This document shows positions 47,408-59,224 of a DNA stretch of 64,000 nt, piece by piece. The stretch covers positions 8,435,376-8,499,375 of the forward strand of contig OX442418.1 of the NCBI GenBank assembly GCA_949361645.1, written 5' to 3'. The notes beneath the pieces were generated by a model, which was not told where the DNA came from, ran no database searches, and saw only the letters and a list, made by a program, of their open reading frames with translations. Both the position numbers and the translations under genes were made by a program. The first letter of the stretch is position 1. Each line of letters starts with the position of its first letter. The DNA comes from Spongilla lacustris. Its lineage: Eukaryota > Porifera > Demospongiae > Spongillida > Spongillidae.

Positions 47408-48194
47408 CTAGGAACCGCTTAATAATCTTGTGTAGTGATGTGAGTCATATGGAGAAATCAACGGACACGAAAGTTGCGGTTTGTAAATTTTTGGATTTCA
47501 TTCCGCGGTACGTTCCATAGAGAATGTATGGCGTTTTTACTAACTTGATTATTATTTACTTAACTAACGAACCTGCAACTTTTGCCACCCTCTAATACTA
47601 CTCTAAATGATGTTTAAATGTAGGCAATTTCAAATTTTATACCTTGTATCGTCCAAAATTCTGGGACCATTTCTCAAAATATGATATTCCATAGACTTGT
47701 ACAGAAAATGGAAAAAAATCATGCTAATTAAGATATTCCATTAGTTATAACTAATGAACATAGGGGGGTTAGAACTTTTGCCACCCTCTGAAACAATTCT
47801 ACAACTATCCAAATAATATAATATATGAAAAAAAGTGGATGTTGTCGTGAAGAATTTGGGGACCATTTTTAAAAATAGTAAATCAGTTTTGGTGCAATAA
47901 GGCGCCATTTTTAAATGGCGTTTCTATGTGTTGCCATAGATATTTAGTAAAATCCATAGTTAATAAAATGAGACTAGGACATGCCAGCATTTTGCAAAGC
48001 TGGAGTCGAGCAGAGGGCGTGGTGGGCCAGGTGCCGCCCCGTGCCGGGGGTAACTACTAGTACATGCCATGGAATACTAAAAGCTTCGAGTCTGTTTTCT
48101 GCAGACAGACTGATCGATGTATTGAAATGATGTTAGGCTGCTTACCTCGACCGGCTGCTCAGACAAGAGATGTAGCCCTACACGTAGCTGTAGC

Positions 48195-49115
48195 TGGATC
48201 TGAGCTATCCGAGTGCATCCTGAGGTCTACAGTGGCGACGAGGGTGCATGGGATAGCTAAGAAGGATGGCAGGGGAGTGTGACGCGTCAACGGAAGACTG
48301 GTTGAGTTAATACATCGAGCGGCTAGAACATTTCTTGCTGGCAAATAAAGTGGAAGCCGAACAGAAAAAGGACGCTTTCCTCGCCTGTATTACAATTGGC
48401 CTGCTCCGAGCGCTCGTAGCACCCCAGAAATTGAAAGACCGAACGTACGAGCAACTGGTCGCATCCTTAACGACACACGTAGCGCCTAAACCTCTAGTCA
48501 TCGCAGTACGTATGGTTCCACAAACGGGACAAAAGGAGGGAGAAAGTGTGATATGTGGTATGCAGCAAGTTTGCAGAACTGTGCGTTTGGTGCGACGTTA
48601 TCAGAGACGCTGAGAGACAGGGTGTTCTTTGGAGACTCCTCACAAAGGCAGACCTCACTTTTGCCAAGGTGCTGGAGACAGCGGAAATAGCGGAAAGGGA
48701 GACTAAAGATGCGCAGAACAGTTGCAGAGTGTCACAAAACAGGAACAAGACTGAAGTACATCAAGTGGCAGCACCACCAAGAAGGGGGAGACCGTCAGGC
48801 CTAGGGGCTTGCAACAGGTGTGGAGGAGCGCATGATACTCAACAGTGCAGGTTCAGAAACAAAGTTTGCAGGAAATGGGGGCAAATTGAGAGGGCGTGTT
48901 GTGCAAAGAAAAGGGCAGAAGGAACAGGTGTTGGAAAGGGTGTACCCACTAGAGACCACTCTGTGAAGGAACTAAAGGGGGACGATGAAAGCAAAGAAGA
49001 ATGGGCATGGGACAGACTGAAATGGGGATCACTACATAGCCTAGCAAAAGACAAGAGAAATGGAATGAAACAGAGGACAATGGGTAAACCTATATGTATG
49101 TGGAGTTCATCATGA
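48195..49115 (+). pseudogene. Ty3/gypsy gag remnant with LTR tail
   Basis: A piece of LTR (GAGCTATCCGAGTGCATCCT, shared with 49975-50000) is followed by GTGGCGACGAGG, a usual gypsy primer-binding region. Then a broken gag: EDWLS-stop-YIERLEHFLLANKV, LRALVAPQKLKDRTYEQLV and APKPLVIA. A frameshift precedes DAERQGVLWRLLTKADLTF and a zinc knuckle (CNRCGGAHDTQQC). Gag forms the capsid and binds RNA. An in-frame TAA and at least one frameshift show it is dead. Pol is missing downstream. Confidence 0.75.
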
Positions 49116-49149
49116 ATGAACAACTGCTATGTATCAATACAATTGGTTG

Positions 49150-49450
49150 TACCCCAAATTGTACAGGCCTGTACAATTTTATAGGCCTGTACCACTGTAC
49201 AGGCCACTACCCCTCCCTGCACATGCCATTACCCTTGTACAGGCCTTTACCCCTGTACAAGCCTGTACCCACTGTACAGTCCTGTACACCCCCCCCCCAC
49301 CCCCGCCAGTACAGGCCTGTACCCCTGTCCAGGCTTGTATCCCTGTACCCCTCCTTGAACATGCCTGTATCCCTGAGCAGGCCTGTACCCCTCCGTGAAC
49401 AGTGGTACAGGCCTATACCTCTCCCTGTACCCTTTCACAGGATTGTACTG
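49150..49450. repeat. GTACAGGCCTGTAC minisatellite
   Basis: Irregular 12-25 bp units built on the perfect palindrome GTACAGGCCTGTAC plus CCCCT spacers, about 15 copies. It sits between the gag remnant and the inverted RNase H remnant. Confidence 0.75.
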
Positions 49451-49492
49451 CTGTACATGTATAGTTCATGTCTCTACTCAAAGCATGGCTTT

Positions 49493-49865
49493 ATAACCTC
49501 TTCTGTAGTTTTGGGTGGCCATTGATCCCTCCTGAATAGGCTGAAACACCCTTGCTAACACCAGGTCCCTTAATTGTTGTTGTTCTTCGTAATTCTGCCA
49601 CTGCGACCGGGAGGGTTTGTAGTTGGGAATGTCCCTCCTTCCTCCTCGTCCATTTGTGCCATCTGCATGTTGGCCACCACTGGGAGACGTGAAAGTGCAT
49701 CAGCATTTGTGTGCTGAGTGGTACTCTTGTACTTGATATCAAGACTGGGCTAGCCTACCGCATATACCAATGCAACCATGCTGCTGTCACTGCTGGTAAT
49801 CCCTTTTCAGGGTTGAGAATGGACAACAAGGGATGGTGGTCTGTCACCAGTGTGAAATGGGGAGG
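49493..49865 (-). pseudogene. Ty3/gypsy RNase H-end remnant, inverted relative to gag
   Basis: On the minus strand: HFTLVTDHHPLLSILNPEKG, then PAVTAAWLHWYM, a disruption, then KSTTQHTNADALSRLP and a degenerate linker. This is the C-terminal half of gypsy RNase H, including the last catalytic Asp (TDHHPL). Orientation is opposite to the gag remnant and to the LTR beside it, so this interval is a rearranged composite. Confidence 0.7.
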
Positions 49866-49868
49866 AAC

Positions 49869-50103
49869 TGTGATGTCCGGAAACATTCAGTGATTAGAGA
49901 TATATATAGGATCACGTGTGTGTATGTGATTACGTGTATGATTCAGTATAATGAATGAATGGTTGTTGATGTTGTGAGCTATCCGAGTGCATCCTGAGGT
50001 ATCGAGTGTCTGAGAAATAAACCAGCCTAGGACGCCATTGCATGTGGTTGAATCTTTTGAAACATGATCACATGTACATGTACAACAGTGCTTTGTTGTG
50101 ACA
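49869..50103 (+). repeat. Gypsy LTR remnant
   Basis: Starts TGTGATGTCCGG directly after a purine tract (GAAATGGGGAGGAAC) and ends near TTGTTGTGACA. It contains a TATATATAGG box and AATAAA near 50022. It shares GAGCTATCCGAGTGCATCCT with 48197-48216, so it is the partner of that partial LTR. Confidence 0.65.
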
Positions 50104-50985
50104 CCTGCAGTTAAATTAACACAACAGTAACGCTACATTACATCCATAGTGACATCCATGCACATGCACTGTTCCTTCTGATTGTTCCTGCAGCTAGTGA
50201 GCGTTGTATGTAAAAAATCAATTTAAGCTGACACTTGAACTCCCTGCAATAAAAATGCAGTGATTACCAGAATACACCGAACACACATACTGCATACTGT
50301 AGAAGAGAACAGGTTAACTTACGTCCTTTTCTTCAACCCAATATAAGTGTCTTCTTAAAACCACTTTACAACACTAGATAAACTATTCTTCCATTCTGGA
50401 AAGCATGGTATTGTGCTATAAGATGAGAGCCGGGGCCAGCGGGGTGAATGGGGATAAGGGGAGGAAAGGAGAGAGGAGGAGCGAGAATGATGGGAGGGAG
50501 GGGGAGGTAGGAAAATTGATGGGATGAGGAGTGAGGGAGATGGAAGGGGAGGTAAGGAAATTGAAGGGAGGAGGAAAAGAGAAAATATTATTATTATTAT
50601 TATTATTATTTTTGTACAGGTTGTGGTGGCAGTTTGTATATGCCAAAACATTGAGTGTCTGACTGACTAAATACAATTGAGGGATTCATGAAAGTTTGTG
50701 GATGTTCTACTTGCATTGCTGCAGTATTATTGTAGGAAGTCTCAAGTCTTCCCTTTATATGTACAGTTAAATGGCATGTTTGTGAACCCTGGATTAAATG
50801 ACAGAACAGCAAGTGACATGCCACATGTACACCAGGGGGTAGGTATGGTAAATCCCTGGTGTTATAGGAAGTACATGCATGTAATGGTGTGCTTCTTGTG
50901 CACGTAACATCTGTAGCAAATGCATGACTGGAAACCGTAAGTGAATGTTGCCTATTCCTGCCTCCTACTCCCCCACATTCAGCTG

Positions 50986-51023
<38 letters not shown>

Positions 51024-51454
51024 ACATGTATGTGTGTGTGTACATAAACACCTGCTGATCCTATCGTATTTCAATGTTTGTACAAAGTAACAAAGGCCCA
51101 ATGTTATGAATTTTGTTGTGTGGCCAGTCTGCTGATAAAAGGTCTAGGGTCTGTACATACAGTGAATAATCTCATGCATCTTTGTGCAAATACAACCCCT
51201 AGGCCTGGTTTTGCTGGTTGTCCTAGGGAATAGCTGTGTCCTGGAAGTTCATAGTATGTTAACAGATGTGCAGCACTACTACTTGTGTCCATACATATAT
51301 GTACATTTTTGGTGAGCCCCAGGGTTATTCTATTGCCTGTCTACTTGTTGCCAGCTATGCTTGGAGTACTACAGTTGAGAGCCTTACTGTTGACAGGAAT
51401 GAGAGCAAGGTACTACATGTAATGCCGTGCATACTAAAAATGAAAAACCTTTAG
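50104..51454. other. Non-coding with microsatellites
   Basis: No gene supported. It has a G/A-rich stretch (50425-50580), (TTA)n at 50589-50611 and (TG)n at 50988-51018. The Ser/Pro-rich minus ORFs at 50355-50651 come from the purine tract. Confidence 0.45.
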
Positions 51455-51550
51455 GGAAGGCCAACAATATAGGGAGAAGGCCACCTATAGGGAGAAGGCC
51501 ACTGTATAGGGAGAAGGTCAACTGTATAGGGAGAAGGCCAACTGACCAAC
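51455..51550 (+). repeat. 20 bp minisatellite, small outlier array
   Basis: Five imperfect copies of TATAGGGAGAAGGCCAAC, the unit of the large array at 53080-54005, 1.5 kb away and in the same orientation. Confidence 0.8.
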
Positions 51551-52691
51551 AGTATAGTATATAACATGTACATGTACATGTAAGTTGTCAAGGGAGGTGT
51601 GTCCATACATGTATGTACGAAGTGGGCCCATAAGGTTATTCTATTTGTGATAACTAATGCAAACACTAAATGGGCATGGGCCAACCTACATGTATGAAGC
51701 TTTGGCATAGCCCCAGAACCATTATCCCTTGTTAGGCCAGTAGGGGCCAAAACCAGCTTAAGGCTGGCTTGTGGTTTCCTTGTCCACACAATGGATGTGG
51801 TTGCTTTGCAAAACTTAGGTAACCACTAAAATCACTATCTATCTTTGAAGTACCACTGCATGTACATGTAGTGACCTACAGCCAAAAGAGTTGCATGAAG
51901 GGCATATGATGACTTGGCTATACATACATGTATAGAAGGGTTAAGGTTACCACACGTACATGTAGGTAACATGTTGCATGCAACTCAAATGAATATAGTG
52001 CATGGTAGCCTTTTAAAGCACAGCCTCATATGCAAATGTAGTAATATTAAATTTACCAGAACTTTTGTGTAGGTAGTCAGGGTTAGGGTTTATACCTGTA
52101 TCTGGTAGCCACCAGATGAGACCATATTTGAAATTAGTCCTGGGTACATATACTAGGTACAGGATTATGTAACAGTAGATGGTGTCTATAAAGATAGACA
52201 ATAGTACATGTAACAAAGAGTACATGTACAAGTTAATGTACCTCTCCAGGCCCTTCAACAGAAGTACTTTAACATGCATGTTCAAAGACCTCTGATGGAG
52301 CCGTCACCCAAGTGATGCATTGTATGTGTACAAAGGACACCTCCCCCCTTCTGGGGGATTTGGAGAGGTGATCCAATGACACCACCAACACCCCTCCAGG
52401 GGAGTGAGGAAGTGTTCTCAGCACCAATGCATGCAAACAAAAATTAGCATGTCCAAAAATACCATGCGTACTCTAATGCATGTAACCACCATCACAATAG
52501 CCCCCAAACAGCCATTCACACACCTGTTATCTGTCGTCACTGTGTTCAAAGGACTGGGGAAGTAGCCAGACCAGTAAATACTTTGGTTTGTAGTACTGCA
52601 GTTAGTAGGTCTTCATTGATCCTCTGCTCCTCCAGTAGTATGGTAGCTCTCTCCTGGTAGATTGTTGTGTCTTGTTGTGGTTGTACAGCAA

Positions 52692-52746
<55 letters not shown>

Positions 52747-53079
52747 AAATAATTATTATTTATATCTGATGTATATGGATGTACATGTACATGTAAGTAC
52801 CACTGTGTACAGGTATATCATTGGTGTGTGTGCCCATGTTTGAAGCACACAATACACAGCTCTACATCAGCGTGTGTAGTGTGCACATGATGGAGACACT
52901 TGTGAATATGTGCATCGCCACCAGTTGAGCTACTAGATTGAGTGTCCACACTGTAACTGAGTGTGCGTGACTTGCTGGAAGTGTCCATGCACATGTGTGG
53001 TGTGTGTGTCCCACAGGTCAGCTATACACATGGTAAACAAAGGGACAGAGATGCTACACAAATGGACAATGCTCAGTGG
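51551..53079. other. Non-coding with (GT)n
   Basis: No gene supported. Includes a GT dinucleotide run of about 48 bp at 52696-52743 and many ACATGTA words. Open frames are short and without motifs. Confidence 0.45.
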
Positions 53080-54005
53080 TTCATATAGGGAGAAAGCCAA
53101 TAGTATAGGGAGAAGGCCAACTGTATAGGAAATAGTATAGGGATAAGGCCGACAGTACACATGTAGGTAGAAAGTCAACAGTATAGGGAGAAAGTCAACA
53201 GCATAGGGAGACAGCCAACTGTATAGGGATAAGGTCAACCATATAGGGAGAAGGGTCAACAGTATAGGGAAAAGGCCAACAGTATAGGGAGAAGGCCAAC
53301 AGTATAGGGAGAAGGCCAACAGTATAGGGAGAAGGCCAACAGTATAGGGAGAAGGCTAACAGTATAGGGAGAAGGCCAAGAGTATAGGGAGAAGGCCAAG
53401 AGTATAGGGAGAAGGCCAACAGTATAGGGAGAAGGCCAACAGTATAGGGAGAAGGCCAACAGTATAGGGAGAAGGCCAATAGTATAGGGAGAAGGCCAAC
53501 AGTATAGGGAGAAGGCCAACAGTATAAGCGCAGCTTATTATAAAGAGAAGGCCACCAGCATAGGAAGAAGGCCAACAGTATAGGGAGCAGGCCAACAGTA
53601 TAGGGAGCAGGCCAACAGTATAGGGAGAAGGCCAACAGTATAGGGAGAAGGCCAACAGTATAGGAAGCAGGCCAACAGCATAGGGAGAAGGCCAACAGTA
53701 TAGGGAGAAGGCCAACAGTATAGGGAGAAGGCCAATGTATAGGGAGAAGGGCCAACAGTATAGGGAGAAGGCCAACTGTATATAGGGAGAAGGCCAACTG
53801 TATAGGGAGCAGGCCAAAAGTATAGGGAGAAGGCCAACAGTATAGGGAGAAGGCCAACTGTATAGCGAGAAGGCCAACAGTATAGGGAGCAGGCCAACAG
53901 TATAGGGAGAAGGCCACCAGTCTAACACTACAGGAAGAGACGGGCAATTAGCGGTCCGGGAGAAGGCCAACAGTAAGGGAGAAGTTCATACAGTACTAGT
54001 ATAGG
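53080..54005 (+). repeat. 20 bp minisatellite array
   Basis: About 45 tandem copies of AGTATAGGGAGAAGGCCAAC with point variants (AGCAGG for AGAAGG is frequent). The Tyr/Trp/Leu-rich minus-strand ORFs of up to 250 codons arise because a 20 bp unit cycles through all three frames without stops; they are not genes. Confidence 0.92.
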
Positions 54006-54480
54006 GAGAAGGCCATATCTCCTCCCCCTTCACTGCATCGAATATATGCCTGTTCTGCACATACTAAATTCACACAGTATACTCACCAAAACACTTGAAT
54101 CTCAGAAGTTGAAATCATGCAGGGCAATCCGTTTATTGCTGCCTCCACATCTCCAAAGCTACGATTGTGTATTATCGTTAATAATTCATCTGCAACTAAC
54201 AGTTAACTAGTTGCGTTGCAACGTACACAATAACTGTAACTTAATCCCAGATGACGCAAAGTATTACGTTATGACATATTGTTTATGAATAAATCATGCG
54301 CGGTAGAAATTAAATTTTTGTCTTGATTTTACTACACGAATGGTTCATGTAATAATTATATAAAACACAGATTCACAATCAGACCGATTTATAGTAAATT
54401 ATAAATGTGTTTAAAATTCAATTTAAAAATAAAAGCATGATGACCGCCTATGTATGGGCCATTTCTCCATATGTAATAGT
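54006..54480 (+). repeat. Dispersed repeat, copy 2
   Basis: Matches 10199-10248 plus 10656-11035 in order and orientation. It is uninterrupted here, which shows that the 10.25-10.65 kb palindrome is a later insert. The 20 bp minisatellite adjoins its left edge, and the same unit is vestigial left of copy 1. Confidence 0.75.
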
Positions 54481-55624
54481 ACCGCGCTAAGTGTAAGCAT
54501 AACTATAGCTCGCAGCGAAGAGAAAATACACTATTTGAGTTAATTATATTCATTCTTGTATCGGAGGGGGGTGCCTTAGCCCCCTGAGCCCCCCCCCCCC
54601 TAAATACGCCACTGCTGATGTCTGCGATGTATTATAATGTGGTTTATGAGTGCGTACGTACCGAGTTGGCACGAGAGTCCACGTGCATTGCACGATCGCC
54701 TCAATTACTTGTTAACTTTACTTCGCTAATCGCTAGTTGTAAAGTCAAAGCCAGCTGTAACGAGCTTGTTTCCACTTTAATTTCCAGCAAGCAAAAGTGG
54801 TACTGGGTCGCTGGGGCGGAGAATAGGCGGAGCCAGATATAAATTGCATATTCATGTGCTCGGAAGAACGGGAAGCGCGTTACGATACATTGGTGGTGCG
54901 AATCGAGCGGGAAATATGCACTAACTTTGCACTGCCATATTACCGTAACGAATAATATACAAATCAACGATCTGAACAAATCAATAGGTACAGGACTTCA
55001 CTATGTATGTTCCGAATTTGACGCGTTTTCAACACTCGCACCTCGAGAAATGTGGATTTCTAACCCGCGGGGTTAACGAATGCTGTACCCGCTGCACGGA
55101 AAATACGTAGATTACAAGAATCGATTTCCACAGAGAGAAATTGTGTGGGAACAAGTGTACGAAATTTGAAAGGAAAAGGTTGTACCGTTGCGAAGATATG
55201 CTGTGAAGTGTAACGTGCAATTTTTATAGTGATAAAATTATAACCCCACAAGCCCGATTTTGCTGGACACTGTCCCATATATACAGGGTCTTCACGAAAG
55301 AACGCAACGCTTTTGAACTGGAATATCTTTTCAAAAGATGTTGCTAAAAATCTACTATTTTGACACAAACATCAAGGGTTTAGGTAAATATTTATCCATA
55401 TTTTTAATTAAAAATTTATTAATCAAGGTTAATTAGTTTTAATAACTACATGCAATTAACCGCATCGAGGTGTAGCAATGTTAAGATATCAACTCTGAAA
55501 CAAAAAACAAATAATCATAATTTTCTCATCACTAGAACCCAGCGTACGCTACGGAATCTATTTCGATTCGCGTACGCATGCGCATTGCGCACAATTATTA
55601 ATTCTGGATAATGATGTCGTCTGA

Positions 55625-55922
55625 ATGCCACACCTCCAGCTAACTTGGACACGTAGCCCCACCCTCGAGTCGTGTGCAACGAAACTGCCCCACCTTCTCT
55701 TTGCACGACGGTCCACTATGCGTTTGCCTTTCCTCGGCTACATCTTGTACACGCTAAGTATCTCGATATCTGCAAAATCAAATCTTGCGGTTTGCCGTTA
55801 CGATCGCCTTACGTCGTACGGCCAGTTGAAATCATGTATGGTGCGCATCAAATTTAGCAAGGACGAGACAAACGAATCATTTAAAAACGAGATCGGTCTG
55901 ATTTATCAGATTCTATCATACG
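55625..55922 (+). other. Open frame running into a splice-donor-like site inside the arm
   Basis: The frame from 55625 stays open through KFSKDETNESFKNEIGLIYQ up to TCATAC|GTGAGTTAAAG at 55922, 638 bp from the element end. Element 1 has the same GTGAGTTAAAG at 18421, 685 bp from its end, also after an open frame (LRVVDEIEIVIRLTLYKTTL). The coding sequences differ. It may mark a conserved first exon or be chance. Confidence 0.3.
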
Positions 55923-55965
55923 TGAGTTAAAGTGCCGTACAGCTGTAGTAACCCAAAAACAAACA

Positions 55966-56028
55966 CACACGTACACACACATACACACGCACACACACAC
56001 ACGCACACAAATGCACGCACACACACAT

Positions 56029-56102
<74 letters not shown>
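55966..56102. repeat. (CA)n microsatellite
   Basis: About 135 bp of CA dinucleotides with occasional CG and AA interruptions, in the left arm of element 2. The long Cys/Val ORFs opposite are artefacts. Confidence 0.9.
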
Positions 56103-56104
<2 letters not shown>

Positions 56105-56394
56105 GACCAGGCACGCACTATCAGAAAAACCACTTCAAGGATTAGAAGTCCTTCCAACAAACAATCACAACCTCGAAATAAAAACAGTCATGTAGCTTCA
56201 TTGGTACATACTGTCTTTTTCATGTGTGTATAGCTTGTTATGGTACACTAGCATCTTGTTACCAAACCTTGTTATAGTATGCATGTAGTTTGCCTGGGTA
56301 GTGTGCCTTATTCTCAGGTGCAGTGCGTGTCTTGTCTTGGTAAATAAATAATAAATTATGTAACTATTATAAAGTTGTGTTTTTATCCTGCATT

Positions 56395-58320
56395 TGTTCC
56401 AGTATGTAGCCTGTCTTATTACTTTAAGCATGCAATTAGTCTTGGTACACTGCCTTGTTATTCATGTAGGACCCTTATCTTGGGACACCCTACCTTGTTT
56501 AAAGCATGCAGCTTGCGTTTATAGTTTGCCTTATTGCAGTCAGAAACTAGTCTTGGTGGTAACCTTGTTAGTGTATTTGCTTGTGCATGTTAGCACCCTG
56601 CCTTGTTACTGCATTTAAATTGTCTTGGTACACAGATCCTTGTTACTGTATTTAGCTTATGTAAACACCCTGCCCTACCTTGTTTCTGTTTTTGAAAATG
56701 TAGCTTGACTTGGTACCCAGAGCCTTATTACTGTATTTAGCTTGTGTAAGCACCCTTCCTTGTTACTGTATTTGGCTTGTCTTGGTACGCAGAGCATTGT
56801 TACTGTATTTAGCTTGTGTTAGCACACTGCCTTGCTCCTGTATTTAGTTTGTGTTAGCACCATTCCTTGTTACTGTATTTAGCTTGTGTTAGCACCCTGC
56901 CTTATTACTGTTTTTAGCTAGTGTTATCACCTTGTCTTGTTGCTATATTTAGCTTGTGTTAGCACAATTCCTTGTTACTGTATTTAGCTTGTGTTAGAAC
57001 CCTGCCTTGTTACTGTATTTAGCTTGTGTTAGCACCCAGCCCTACCTTGTTCCTGTTTTTTTTTTTCAAAATTTAGCTTGTCATGTTACCCAGAGCTTTG
57101 TTACTGTATTTGGCATGTGTTAGAACCCTGCCTTGTTACTGTATTTAGCTTGTGTTAGAACCCTGCCTTGTTACTGTATTTAGCTTGTGTTAGCACCCAG
57201 CCCTACCTTGTTCCTGTTTTTTTTTTTCAAAATTTAGCTTGTCATGTTACCCAGAGCTTTGTTACTGTATTTGGCATGTGTTAGAACCCTGCCTTGTTAC
57301 TGTATTTAGCTTGTGTTAGAACCCTGCCTTGTTACTGTATGTAGCTTGTGTTAACACCCTGCCTTGTTACTGTATTTAGCTTGTGTTATCGCCATGCTTT
57401 ATTACTTCATGTATTGAGCTTGTGTTAGCACCCTGCTTTGATACTGTGTTTAGCTTGTCTTCGTACCCAGAGCTTTGTTACTGTATTTGGCATGTGTTAG
57501 CACCCTGCCTTGTTACTGTGTTTAACTATTGTTAGCACCATGCCTTGTTACTGTATGTAGTCTGTGGTAGCACCTTGCCTTATTACTGTATTTAGCTTGT
57601 GTTATCACCCTGCCCTACCTTGTTTCTGTTTTTGAAAATGTACCTTGCCTTGGTACCCAGAGTCTGGTTACTGCATTTAGCCCTACCTTGCTGCTGTATT
57701 TAGCTTGTGTTAGCACCCTGCCTTGTTACTGTATTTAGCTTGTGTTAGCACCAAGCCTTGTTACTGTATTTAGCTTGTGTTAGAACCCTGCCTTGTTACT
57801 GTATGTAGCTTGTGTTAGCACCCTGCCTTGTTACTGTATTTAGCTTGTGTTAGAACCCTGCCTTGTTACTGTATGTAGCTTGTGTTAACACCCTGCCTTG
57901 TTACTGTATTTAGCTTGTGTTATCGCCATGCCTTATTACTGCATGTATTGAACTTGTGTTAGCACCCTGCTTTGGTACTGTATTTAGCTTGTCTTCGCAC
58001 CTTACCTTGTTACTGTATTTAACTATTGTTAGCACCCTGCCTTGTTACTGTATGTAGTCTGTGGTAGCACTTTGCCTTATTACTGTATTTAGCTTGTGTT
58101 ATCAACCTGCCCTACCTTGTTTCAGTTTTTGAAAATGTAGCTTGCCTTGGTACCCAGAGTCTAGTTACTGTATTTAGCCCTATCTTGTTACTGTATTTAG
58201 CTTGTGTTAGTAGTCTGCTTTCTGACATTGTGTAGCTTGTCTTGGTTTTTAAATTATGTACCTTGTTTTGGTATGATAGAGTAGTTAGAATGTATTGGTA
58301 CCCTACCTTGTCAGTATGTA
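56395..58320 (+). repeat. 35 bp minisatellite, left arm of element 2
   Basis: About 50 variants of CCTTGTTACTGTATTTAGCT plus TGTGTTAGCACCCTG. There are higher-order repeats: a ~170 bp block including a T9 run occurs at 57010-57120 and again at 57160-57270, and a ~500 bp block recurs near 57340-57620 and 57880-58150. Confidence 0.9.
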
Positions 58321-58570
58321 AACCTAGGCAGTCTTCATACCTGTAAACCTAGCCCACCTGCAAACATGTACATGTATGTGAAGCTGAACTGTCAAAAGAA
58401 ACACTAAGACCAAGCATACAACAGATGGTCACAATTGCGAATGAAATTCATCATCCACTGTGGAACAATTACTATGAATATTTGTAATGCCTACATAAAT
58501 GTGCAGGTGAGCTGCATGTACATGGACAGGTGAATGTGGACTAGGTTCACATACATGTATGAAGGTGGGC

Positions 58571-58850
58571 TATATACATGGGCTATGTCCACATACATGG
58601 GCTATGTCCACATACATGGGCTATGTCCACATACATGAGCTATGTCCACATACATGGGCTATGTCCACATACATGGGCTATGTCCACATACATGGGCTAT
58701 GTCCACATACATGGGCTATGTCCACATACATGGGCTATGTCCACATACATGGGCTATGTCCACATACATGGGCTATGTCCACATACATGGGCTATGTCCA
58801 CATACATGGGCTATGTCCACATACATGGGCTATATGTCCACATACATGTG
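58571..58850 (+). repeat. 19 bp minisatellite
   Basis: Fifteen nearly perfect copies of CATGGGCTATGTCCACATA upstream of the transposase promoter. It is open in all three frames as an artefact of the 19 bp period. Confidence 0.92.
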
Positions 58851-59033
58851 ATTGTGAACATACTATGTTTACACAAATATCAAGGTGGGATAGCTTTACA
58901 AGGATGTCAATACATGCACTTACCTAGCCCACTTTGATATCCATCATGACACTACATGTAGTATTAAAATAATATTGTTGGGAATGCTGTCCAAAGTTGG
59001 AGGATCACATTTCTAAAGCTTCACTGGGCGTGA

Positions 59034-59188
59034 CCAATCCAATGCAAGCATTTAAGACCAATCAAACTGCAGGGTTATTTGACCAATCCAAATGCATGCA
59101 TAAGGACCAATCAAACTGCAGAGTTAGTTGACCAATCAGAATGCAACCTTTACCGACCAATAGGATTTCAGAAATCAATAAGTATAAA
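59034..59188 (+). promoter_or_regulatory. Six CCAAT boxes and a TATA box of the DD41D transposase
   Basis: CCAAT at 59034, 59058, 59083, 59107, 59132 and 59157, spaced 24-25 bp, most as GACCAATC(A/C)A. Then TATAAA at 59183, 42 nt before ATG 59225. The even spacing suggests amplification of a ~25 bp unit and bound NF-Y (inferred). It is the only classic promoter array I see in the window. Confidence 0.75.
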
Positions 59189-59224
59189 GGATAGTGTAGT
59201 CTCCACTACTGCCCATATTGCAGA

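Larger units (their letters stand above)
46876..54614. mobile_element. 7.7 kb CAG-ended DNA element inserted in element 3
   Basis: Termini CAGGCGCGTATCCAGG and (inverse) CAGTGGCGTATTTAGG, with a 5 bp target duplication CTGAT at 46871-46875 and 54615-54619. The mirrored left arm of element 3 keeps the empty site (reverse complement at 41085-41100), so the boundaries are exact. CAG(T/G)G-type ends are typical of hAT-like elements, though 5 bp is short for hAT (usually 8). It has captured or accumulated gypsy debris and minisatellites; no transposase recognised. Confidence 0.75.
40432..55277. mobile_element. Giant foldback element 3 with minisatellite arms
   Basis: Ends TGGGACAGTGTCCAGCAAAA, preceded and followed by TA. 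The left arm (40432-~43826) is mirrored by the right arm (~43827-46875 continued at 54615-55277). The outer 660 bp (40432-41090 versus 54615-55277) are nearly identical unique sequence. The inner 2.7 kb is a 27 bp minisatellite. The right arm is interrupted by a 7.7 kb element. No transposase was found, so it is presumably non-autonomous and mobilised in trans by mariner-type enzymes (inference). Confidence 0.85.

Noticed and set aside
53195..53970. Minus-strand ORFs of 119-250 codons rich in Tyr, Trp, Leu and Pro
   Set aside because: They are produced by the 20 bp minisatellite, which has no stop in any minus frame. All three frames are open at once and there are no domain features.
55881..56160. 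Cys/Val-only ORFs
   Set aside because: Translation of a (CA)n/(TG)n microsatellite; the same holds for 25057-25329, 26241-26543 and 26553-26777.
58559..58937. Three overlapping ORFs with HIHGLCPHTWAM repeats
   Set aside because: An artefact of the 19 bp minisatellite. All three frames are open in the same way.
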